Positions 1-12,000 of a stretch of DNA of 64,000 nt are shown one piece after another (the first letter of the stretch is position 1; each line of letters begins with the position of its first letter). The notes under the pieces were generated by a model. The model was not told the origin of the DNA. It ran no database searches and saw only the letters and a list, made by a program, of their open reading frames with translations. This DNA comes from Typha latifolia (Eukaryota; Streptophyta; Magnoliopsida; Poales; Typhaceae): NCBI GenBank assembly GCA_019914945.1, contig CM034102.1, positions 7,057,501-7,121,500 on the forward strand, given 5' to 3'. A program made the position numbers and the translations under genes.

Positions 1-3000
1 CAAATTGGAGACGAGTAAGTTTATTTTTGATCTTCTATGCTTTTGTTTATACCGTGATTAATTTGGAACACATCTTTTCTTTCCTAATGCTCTGGTTTAG
101 ATTTTTTTGCTTCTTTTATATTCAAGGAATTAATGATTCTGCTGTTGCAGTTTCTTTCGGGTAATTTATGCTTTCTGCTTCTGTCATCCCCTTATTAACA
201 TACTTGTCATTGTCTAGCCCACTTTAATATGCTCCCTAAATCAGGAAAGATGTCAAGTATTTTATAGTAGATTATGTGCAACTCAACGAGGGACTTTTTA
301 GAATTTAGTTATAGTTTTTCTCCTGTTATTGCATTTTTTTTGGTATATAAATAGATGGTTGTTGACTCTTAACTAACTGGAGTCAAGGATTTTCTAAGGT
401 GCTAGAGCTTGCTATTAATTGGGGCGCCTAAATTCATATTCCTTCCTAAGTTCATATTCCTTATGTAGTTGAATACAGAGTATTAACATTTCTAATACCA
501 TGTTTTATTGGTGGTTATCCACCTTAATGCATACTGTCCAATCTCAGGGAGGTTGATGAGGATGCACTGGAACAGGCTCTCAGTGCTGCTGTGACATGCA
601 CAATATTGGCTGCAGCTGGTCCCCAACGTTCTCGTGTACTTGCTACCTTGTACAAGGTATTCAGAGTTTATCTCCTTAAAAGTTGAACATATTGTTTTAA
701 GATATAACGTAGCATTTTGTTTTTAAGTTTTTAATCCCTTCATATATTTGCACCTACTTTCGTCCTTTGAAGGTAGCAATATTCTGGCCATGAATTCTAT
801 TAAATGTTATAGGTTTATAGCTTTATGTACCCATCACATTATAAATAGAAGCTCACATACGCTGAAATTAGGCACTAAGAATTATCATCTGAGTTGCAAT
901 TTTTTCAGGGAGTTAGAACTTGGAAGTTTGTATTGCGTTGTGTTGTCGTACTCTTGCAGTAATTTCTATCCAGAGTCTAGAATATGTTAGTCATTTTTGA
1001 AGGAAGATAGAACCAAGAATCCAAGTTAATACTTCATATACGGCATGAAAACATCATTTCTCCTGTCTATTTTAGGATGATTTTTTACTACAAAAAATGC
1101 TGGAGTTATATTTCTAATGTCTAAAAGAAACTTTTGTCCAATTGTGTTTAATTCATGAATGGGCATAAGAAATCTAGAATGCCATTAGTTTTTTTTTTTT
1201 TGCAATTAAAATTTTTTGGGAGGTAGTATTCTTAGTTTGACTAGGTTTAGTGATTTGGAAAATAAAAGATCAAGTCAAAGTCAAAAATCAAATCCGAATT
1301 AGTCTGGATTTTAATCCTACTAGGTTTAGAAAATTGATTAAAAATCAAACTTTGAAAATTGAACTCAAATCGGAAAGTGAAATCGAGTAAGAGTAGGAAA
1401 CATAAAGCCGAGAAGGAATAAAAAAAGTAAATACGACAAATATATGATCATGATTTTTTTTCTTAATGTGGAAAACCTCTTTCACATAAAGAGGAAAAAT
1501 TATGGACCCGTCTAAAATTGATCGACTTTTTTTCACTAAGCAATTGAAATCATAGATTGAAATATCGGCTTATTCCGATTTATATCATGGAAATGGATCA
1601 GCCGATATGGCCAATTTGGTTGATTCTTGATTGAATCATCCAAAATGGAAGGCCAATACTGTTGATATAGTAGATACATATCATTTTTCAAATACCCAAT
1701 CTTGATCTCGAAATTGATACTTAGAATCTTGATCAAAATAAAACTTACTTACAACCCTTTCCGACACTTCAGTGTCATAGTATTTAAATAACTTCTTAAA
1801 TACGAATTATGTAATTAACTATCTTTGTGAAAAAGATCGATTCTCTTTATTAAGCAACCGAACGACGAATCAAATCTCGAAAGTAATTGTTGATGTGGCG
1901 GTAGATGACAATGAAGATGCTGTCGACTTAGCTCCTCTGGTACTATTGAAGATCAATAATCTACTAAAGGAATCTCTAAGTCTATACAGGACTACAAATT
2001 TGTTTATGCTATTAGTGCGCACCCAACTTATTCGGTCTGCACCAACTTAAGTTCATTCTATGTTGAACTATTTTGCAGTGCGCTTCCACCTGTGCCAGGT
2101 GTGCACCGAGCTCTACAATGATTGTGCTGTCTACTCTTTTGACTTGATTCCTCATTAGTTCTTCGCACTTCTTCGCATGTAAACTAATTTTATGAAAGAC
2201 GGCCATGAGTAGCTAGCGCCAAGGCGGAAGGCGAGCAACAAGGCAGGCGACAAGCAGTCTAGTATTTTTTATCTATAAAAATTAGAAATAATTATATATG
2301 ATAAAATTTTAACACTAATATAGTCTATATAAAATTTGTAATAATGCACTACACCAAAATATCAAATAATATAATCTCAATTCACAACCACAACAACAAG
2401 TTCACAAGAATCACAAGATTCATAACCAAATATCCAAAACAAATAACATGATCAAAGATTCAAAATTATCAAATTTATAACAAGTTCATAATTATAAGTC
2501 AAAAATGGAAATCAGTAATCGATTAATGATATAAACAATTATAGCAAAAAAAGTAATAATAATCACTAATCAGTAATCACTTAATTAGTAGGTAATTAGT
2601 AATTGGGAGAGAGTGAGAGAGAGAGAGAAAGAGCTGTCATTGGCGGGAAGAATTGGGAGAGACTGAGAGAGTGAAAGAAAGTGGGAGTGAGAGAGAAGAA
2701 AATTCAAGATTGTGAAAAAAGCTAGCTCTTGCCAGTGGGAAGAATTGGGAGAGACTAAGAGAGTGAAATAGAGTGGGAGAGAGAGAGAGAAGAAAGATTA
2801 GAGACATACCTAGTTGCCGCACGCTACCGTTGGTCGCCGCTAGACATGGAAGGGAGAGTCGGAGGAGATCGAAAAGAGGGGTTTAAGTTTTATTTAGGGT
2901 TTGATTGAGAAAGAGAGAGCAAGGAGAGTTTTTTTTTTAATATAATGGATAGTTAATCATATTTGATCAATTAAATCGAATCCGATCCATTCCAACCCAA

Positions 3001-6000
3001 TTTGCCCATTAGGCAGGCTGAACCGCCGGCTCGCATTATTGGGTTGCTCGGCTCGGTGCTACCGCCAACCCGTATTATCGAGCCGTTGGGCCCACTAGTG
3101 CCTTTTGGCACCTAGGCGGCTCGCCAATGTGGCAAGCCGTCTTATATAGGCTCTTTCCTAGATAGCGGGGCGGCTGCCATGATCGCTTTTCAAAACACTG
3201 ATGTGCACCCTTCCACAAGTCACATTTGTCTTGATCTTACATTAAAGATGGATTGTACAACATAATTCAAAGTGTTTCATATTTACGAACTTGCCATTAC
3301 ATAAAATTATACTAACAATATCTCCCTTGACAATTTCATGACAAAAACACTTCCAAAACATTTTTCTACCCATGAGTTAATTTCTTCTTCTAAGCCTTTG
3401 GTTCACTTATATAGAGATGAGGATACAATGAATATGATTTTGAAATTTTCTTCTCTATTCTGCGCCATTGATGCACATCCAGCTTATTCGATCCGCACCG
3501 AACTTAAAAGTCTTTCTGCACTGAACTATTCCGCTGTGCGCATCGACTTGTGCCAGGTGTGCATCGAGCTCTGCCATGTCTTTTGACTTGATTTCTCGTT
3601 CGTGTACACAATGTATTCAAAGTGTTTGTGTACACGAACTTCCCATTATATAAAATTGTACTAACAGTTATGATAGGTATTGCTGTTGTTTCCGGGTCTA
3701 GATAATATTGTACACACACACACACACTGCTTTCTTGTTGGGATCATGCTGGGAGGTCATTTTTCTGGTGGTACTGGTCTACCTTGGATTTTGTTAGTTT
3801 TTAAACAACTAGGAAAAAGAGCAACAAAAGTAAGAGTGGTGCTAGACATGTCCTGAACTAATAATAGCCTCGTTATGATGTGCCATTTGATCGGAAAGAA
3901 AGAGGTCATTTTTCTGGTGGTACTGGTCTACCTTGGATTTTGTTAGTTTTTAAACAACTAGGAAAAAGAGCAACAAAAGTAAGAGTGGTGCTAGACATGT
4001 CCTGAACTAATAATAGCCTCGTTATGATGTGCCATTTGATCGGAAAGAAAGGTTTTGTGCTAGCATAATCATTCCCACTTTACCTAATCTATTGTCATTT
4101 TCTTCTTGAAGCTTGTGCCTTGTGGTTTCTTTTGATAGCATTCTTACTTATCATATTTTTTTGTTAGCATTCTTACTTATCATATCTATATAAAGACTTC
4201 AATGAGCATATTCTCTTTTTTTTAATCTGTCCATACTTAATGCTTTTTTTCCAGCCCCGTAATATTGATCTGTGAATTATGATTACATTGCTGAAAGTTA
4301 CATTTTTATAACTTACATGACACATGTACACTCATTGTGAAGTGTGCCTTCTTTCATTGACGAAGCATGGTTTATTGTCAAATATCAGTACTGAAAACAT
4401 AACTGCTTTCTGAGTTCTTATGGCCTTCTCTTGTTAGGATGAAAGATGCTCAAAGTTGAAGATATACCCAATACTTCAGAAGGTATTCACGTTGAATACT
4501 TCTATTGGGAGGCCTTTCTTTATCAATGTCTGACATGTGCATACTAAGTTTTAGGTAGCTTTAATTTACAGGTTTATCTTGAAAGAATTTTAAGAAAACC
4601 AGAAATTGATGCATTTGCCGAGGAATTGAAAGCACATCAGGTGTGTATACTCCACCTTATTGCTCATCTGCTGTGTACCATTATTCTCTATCCTTACCAG
4701 TTGAACACGTTTGCTGTCTGTCCAACAGAAAGCTTTATTACCAGACAATTTCACTGTACTGGATCGTGCGATGATTGAGCATAATCTTCTAAGTGCAAGT
4801 AAACTTTATACAAATATAAGGTTTGATGAATATATTGTCATTTCCTTTTTCTTGACCTCTTATATTCACTATTTGTAATTTGTTTAAACTGAATATCTCA
4901 TCTACTTTGTACAGTTTTGATGAGCTAGGAACTTTATTGGGTATTCCTCCTCAAAAGGTACATTTGTTGTTTCTTCATTGTCTTGCCTAATTATTACTTA
5001 CTAGAATGTTTGTACTGAAATTGTATTGTTTGGTTCATTATGTTCAACCCCAAATGTTCCAGCTATGCTTATAGATCTTAGTTGTTTTATTTCATGAGAA
5101 ATTACAAATAACACCCTACATTTTGACTATATTATAGATAAAGCCCTATTATTCATAAATAAATTCTCCGATTTGTTAAAAAATACCTAGCATTTTGAAC
5201 ACCATGATTTAAGTTTAATTTAACAAGCACCTGATGGAATGGAGTAAAAAGTAAAATATTTCATCCATTTCAAATGATATTTTTATATTTCCTAAAGATT
5301 ACCTTTGTCTTACTCTAATATTAATTAAACAACAACAGTTTTTGATCCGTTAATTTTATGAGATTTAGTGTTTGGATGCAATTTTAGTGTTTTAGAGGCT
5401 TAGTTTGATCTTATTTCGTCGGAAATCAATATTTTGGTATATGCCCAAGTTGTTTTGGAGGTTAATTTGATTCTATGAAGTTATTTTGATAGTCGGGTTA
5501 AATTATATCTATCAAAAGATAGGTCTTGGCTTGATAGTTCTTATCAAACAAAGGGCTCTATTTGTAAATAATTAAAAGAGAGGGCTTTTCTTTTTAGTTT
5601 AATATAAGAAAATAACTTTGTTCTTTTTATATTAAAATTAACGTCAATTAGTCAGTTGCATATAGATTAAAACTATAAGGGTTCCTTAATTAAGGAAAGG
5701 GAATGTGTGTCCTCTGAAATTTGCTTTGCCAAAGCCTTAAAGTCCAAACTTGAAAGGTTTAAATAACACAAACAAAAGTTTTGGGAGACATTCTAAATGT
5801 TTGGAATCAAAGAGGTGTAAAATGTATTTCCCCTATTATTTTATGATGTTGGATGGAAGAATTTTGTGGGGTTTCATATATTAAAATAAGCATGTACGAG
5901 AGTTTTCAAATGAGCCATTTGTTAAAGCCCCAAAGGGAAATACCTAAGAACAACACCTGCTTCAGAAAGAGCTGCAAGCCGAGTTGATACAAGATCTGCC

Positions 6001-9000
6001 ATCAATGACTTGGATAGATCCTCAGTGATCAACGAGGTTAATCAGCTCATAATCTTTTCGAGCAAATAGAATGCACCTTTTTTCTTTTGGGCTTTCATTG
6101 GAGATTCTTCTTTTTATTTGTGACAATCAATGTTCTAAAAAGTTGTTGTGTATGTGATTAAAAGGGTGTCAAATAAGCTCGATATGTTGCGAGCTCTTGA
6201 GTTTGTCTCATTTTCAGTTCAAATTTACCCACCTGAGCTTGTGGTTTTAGTTAGTTTAGTAAATGACATGAGCTCAGGCTTGTCTCGATGCTCAATTTGC
6301 TCTGGATTGGTTTGAATTAGCTGATAATTAGAGGTATGTATATTGTAGGTTGTTGCACCTTCTAGAGCAGCTGATAGAGCTCTATTTCCTTGGAATTGGT
6401 GGGGGTTCAAATCCTGACAAACTTAGCTATTTTGAACTTTCTTCCCCCTCTAGGAAGCCTTTAGTTGCCAAATTGCAAGTAGTTTTTCTACCTAATGTCC
6501 CTATTGCCTCTACCATTGCAAGCTTCCTACAGCTGCAGGTGTGTCAGTCTGGTTGATGAATCTACCATTCGACTTGGGTGGATAGGATCATAGGACTGCG
6601 TGATTTTTTATTTTTTATTTTTTAACTGATTCGGCCAAGTTGGAGCTAGCCATGAATAAGCTTGGCTTGAACTTGAGTTTTGAATGGATCCTAGCCTAGC
6701 TCATTTAGATCCCTAGTCATGGGACGTCAAGGGATTACATAGTTTATATTTAGTATGCAGATTTATATGCAGGTGCATATGTGCTCGATACATGTAGTAT
6801 TGCAATTAATAAATATATGTGGAAAAATTGGAAATCGAAAGAAATATAAGATTTTGAGGTGAAATATAGAAGATATGGACTTCTATAAAAGGACTTTTGT
6901 GGTATGTCTAGTAATAGTTGTAATAAAAGAAAGAAAAAAACTAAGGCTCATAGATCATAGGTGGATACCATGCAGGTTCGCCTGGCATAGGACCGCAAAC
7001 ATGTGGAGCCACCTAAGCGGGCACCTGGACTGCAATTTTAGAATGGTGATGAATGATAATCCTCTTTTCTCCTTCTTGTAATAAACCCTCCTTTGCAACT
7101 TCCTCTAGAAGTGATAATGAATGTAGTCCACAGCCACTTTATGATGTCTGATGTGCTGTTTTGATTCTTTTGTCTGATGGATCCTTCATATATTCAGTTA
7201 CTTCTACATATTTATTACATTTGATATGCTTTGGCAACTTATGCTTGTAGGCCGAAAAGATAGCATCTCGGATGATTTACGAGGACAGAATGAGGGGCTC
7301 AATTGATCAGGTAAATATTTCTTTCTTTGCTGTTTTTCATTATATAGAATTTTGAATTCAAACTGCAGCGTTCACTTGTATCTCTGTGCCCTTTGTTTTT
7401 AGTAAATTAGTTTTTTTTTTTATGATTGGCATAATATGTAGAGGTGGCAATTGGGTCGGGTTAGCCCACATTCGGGTCGGGTCAAGATTATACTAACACG
7501 AACACAACCCGTTTATTAAATGGGTCGAAATTACTAAACATGAACACGACTTGTTTATTAAACGGGTAACCCGACACGACCCGTTTAATCCGTTTAACAA
7601 ACAAGGTTTTTTATAACATGTTTACAATCCGACACGATTACCTTATTTCCAACACGCTAAATGAAACCCGATAACCCAATTCACCATATCCCGATTACTT
7701 GTTTACCAGACATTTTAACAAAATAACATATGTGTTTTATACAACACAAATATGGATGATTATACTTTCAAAATCTAACAAATTAATCAATACAATATTT
7801 ACACTTATCAGCATACATATTTAACCTATTTTATACAACATAGATAAGAATGATTATACATCCAAAATCTAATAAATTATTTATCAGAATACAACATTAA
7901 TCAACGTTTGCACTTGGTTAAAGTCTTCTTCTTCAAGCTCTATCCTGCTGCCAAACCAAATTTGTGTTGTCAATAATAGATGAAAATAAATTATGCTTGC
8001 TTGATATCAAATATCATTAATTTGATAGAGCATATTAGGAGAAAATTAAACTTAAGAACATCAATAATACCAAATGGATTTGTCAAAGCAATTCATTCAG
8101 GCCAGAAAAAAAATCAAAACAAAAGGACAAAACCCATTACCAAAAAAGTTTTAACTTTTAGCAAAAAAACATCCAGAAGAACAATGTGAGTGTAGATCCT
8201 TAACATACTTGTTGGAAAGATGGTGCTCTTAAGCTCTTCCCATGAAGGAAGAGTTGCTACAAGCCATGGGGCCGTCTTGGGCTAGGATGAGACGAGAGTG
8301 GGTACTACCAATGTTAGTGTAGTTGCTCAAGGGAAGGTGTCGACGGTTGGCGTTGTGCAGCAGAAGATTTCAATGGATTTGAAAAGATGAGAAAAGCTAG
8401 GTTAGGGCTGTTGGCATGAGGAGCATGACCCAACGAAGATGATGCAAGCCGATTGATGATGCACGAAGAAGGGAACGATGCATGAGGAGGGCTAGTTTGT
8501 GTCGCCGTGTGATAGTGCGAGGAGATTAGAAAAAAGAGACAAGGGATTGAGAAAGATTGAGATGGGGTGATAAGGGTTAACGGGGGTCAACCCGCCAACC
8601 CGACCCATATAATTAAACAGGTCAAATCGGGTCAAACGGTTTAGTGTTATAAATCCGAACATGACCCGATATTAATCTGGTTAGACGGGTTGACCCGTTT
8701 ATGACCTGAACCCGATTAGACTAAACCTCGTGTTGGGTCGATTTTTACCACCCCTAATAATATAGTAAAATATAGATATAAGATGAAGGAAGACAGTGAA
8801 GCATACGCATTCACAACAGATAATGGATCTGGATTATATAGTAACATAATCATGCAGAGCTCGAAGACATTTGAAGAACAAGAGATTGGCTTGCTAGTGG
8901 CTACCCAAGGCACTCACTCTTTAGTTCATAAAAGAAGTAAGGGGGAAATATCACTTACACCTGTGGTTAGGCCAAAATTTAGAGTCTGCCTGAACTTTTA

Positions 9001-12000
9001 TTTGTCTCTTAAACTCCTTATAAATCTAATCTATATACAATTGATTGACAAATATTATTTTTAATATAAAATGGCCAAATGCCTTTCTGTATTACATCAA
9101 CTAATTATAAAAGTAATTTTCTTTATAAAAATCTTTTTGTCATGCTTCTTCATCTTAATCATTCTCACTTTACATTTTGAATATTGCCAAAATTCTAAAA
9201 AGAGAATATAAAGGAAAAGTGGTCAAAAGTTTAATAATTTTAAGAGAAAATTACCTTCGTTGTCAATTTTGACGAAAAACCCAAGGTTCTAAGTATCAGT
9301 TTGAGATCGGGATTGGTTGCTTGAGAAAATGATATGTATTTACCTTTTGGACGTCTCGGATTGGGGATCGGCTAATACTTCAATCCATAAAAAACTAACA
9401 GTTTCACATAGATTAGAACAATGTTTTGAAAGGCAACTGCAGATTGCCGGCAGTCACCCCACTGCATAGCGCTAAGATGAAAGATGGGCACTAAGGCAAT
9501 CTAGTATTTTTAATATAAAAAAATTATATATCATATCTAATATATAAAAATATAGCATATATAATTTTTTAAATAGTGCAATTTACAACCATGACAAGAA
9601 AAAGATCACAATTCATAAATATGTCTATAACAATATATATATATATATTATTAATGCATTTAAAGTAATGATAGCTAGTGAGAGACGGTGGTTGCATGTT
9701 AGAAAGCACGCTTTTTATAAGCTAGTGAGAGGGTGAGAGAAAGAGAAATAAAAGAAAAGAAAAAATTGTGGTGATTCTGAGAAAGAAAAGGAGAAATAGT
9801 AGAAGAGAGGTTAAAGGAGAAGAAGGGGGATGAAGGAGGAGGACGTGGCTGCTGCTTGATTCCACTAGGCGCTCACTGCCCAGCTTGCCAAGATTGCTTT
9901 GGTGACCCAATTGCCAAACCACCGCTGTCTACTCCCCTTGTGGGGCAGCCGGTGCTTCACCACGCCAAGGTGGTGATCTTGGCTGTTTTTCAAAAAACTG
10001 GATTCGAACTACAAAGGGATTAAGTGGCATAAAGAAGTGTTGGAATTTTTTTTTGAAATTTGGTACGATCCTTCCTCGGCTATAGGCTCTGATACCAACT
10101 TGATACGATCCCTCTTTTGGTGCTATGGCTCTGATACCAGATTGTTACGATCTTGCACGGAACTTTGAGATAAGATCCCGAAATATCCCGCCGTTGGATC
10201 GCTGTGAAATTTTGATATGTTGTAGGCCGGAAAAGAGCTTTCCAACGGATCTAGTTTCGGGCGAATCGAGTTGGGGATCTCGAGATATCGTTCGTTTAGT
10301 GGACGAACGTCAGGATACTCTATTTTTGGATTCCGTGGATGAAGGCACGAAATCCTAGGTAATGGTGGATTGTCGAGGGCCGGCGTTGATGGGGTGGCAC
10401 CGGTGGAAAAGTGATGGTGGAAGGGTTATGGATGATGGAAAGGTTAGAGATAGCGATGGATAAATTGGAAGAAGGGGGAGAAGAGGGCCACTCCTAAGGG
10501 ACTAGGGTGATTGGCCTGTCGAGGGAGATTAGAAGCGGCGTCGCCGGGGAGATTGAGGGAACGGGAGCGAAGAAGACGAATGAGGCAAGGCAAACTCAAT
10601 TCTCAATATTCAATTCTAATTTTGGTTGCCCTACACATACTTTTATAGGCTAACCAACAACTCAATCTTATCCTAAAACACAATCTTATCCTAAAACTCA
10701 ATCTTATCCTAAGGTAAATCCAAACTCGAGACGACGTCGGTGAAGTCCGAATCGTATCAATCCACCACGCTTCCGCAACCTTGTCCTCAAGGTTTGAAAT
10801 TTGGGAAGCGATCCATGATGTCCGTCTCTAGCTCCCATGTAGACTCGTCGCAGGTTTGCCCACCACTCAATCAGCACTTCGTCTCTAACTGGATCCTTGG
10901 CGTCTTCTCCTACGACTTAGGACTCGAACCGGCTCATTGGAGCCATCTTCCTCCATTGGTTCGGGTAAGGTCGAACCCACTACATGGTTAGGCCCGATCC
11001 GGGCCTTCAATGCCGAGACATGGAAGACGGGATGTATCCTGGTTCCTTCAGTAGGTCCAATCGGTAAGCTACTTTGGACCGATTCGTTGTAGCACTCGGC
11101 TACGGACCATAGTACTTGTATCCCAACTTTTGGTTCAAAATTGGCCTCAATGTGGACTGTCGATACGGTTGAGCTCGAACGAACACCAATTGATCCACCT
11201 CAAATTCTCGCTCACGTCCGCCTTTGTCATGCGTTTGCTTCATGCGGTTTTGTGCCGAGAAGGAGGCGAGTTCACTTGTATCCGGTTCAGAACTGACCAT
11301 TTGCAATAGTAGAGCTCGGTCCCCCGCACTAGGAAAGCCTACAAGTGGTTGCAATGTTGGTCCTTGCCGCGGTTGATTTCCATCCAGCAGTACCTTTCTT
11401 CCATTCCTCCGAAAGGTCGGTGTGAGGTTTGAGAAATCAAATGTTACGGGCCCCAAGCTTTGAAGCCATTGAGTTCCCAAAACAATATCGGCTCCTCGCA
11501 AGGCCAATGGATAAAGATCCAATGTGAAACTTTGGCCTTGCACCTTCAATACCACACCTCCACAAATAAAATCTGCTCGCAAGGTGGTGCCATCTCCAAT
11601 CGTCACATCGAACCCTTCCGTGGGTTCCGACTCGAGCCCAATCTTCCTAAGGAGCCTCTTGTCAATGAAGTTGTGGGTGGACCCGGTGTCAATCAAGATT
11701 CTCACCGTGGTCTTCTTGATTACTCCGTTCACCCGCAATGTCTTTGGTGCCGCCGTCCCCGAATAGGCGTGGAGGGAGATTTCAGCTATCACGTCCTCCA
11801 CGTTTTGCTCCTCAACTTCTTCTCCTCGATGTCCAAGAACATCTCGCGCTTTCAGCCGCAAGCTCATCCTCCGCTTCCTCCAATCCATCGATGAGCATCA
11901 CCGATCCCATCGGTTTAGCGCAACGATGCCCCCGGTACAAACTTCTCATCACAACGGAAGCATAAGCCCTTGGCTCTTCTTTCTTCTACTTGGGCGGGTG

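Noticed and set aside
3338..3586. 82-codon frame on the plus strand
   Set aside because: It spans the second copy of a non-coding repeat and has no recognisable motif.
6350..6425. Functional tRNA gene
   Set aside because: It has a B box but no acceptor stem or clean cloverleaf; a SINE or relic is more likely.
11460..11965. Plus-strand frames of 75-144 codons
   Set aside because: Shadows of the gypsy protease frame on the other strand, which has clear motifs.
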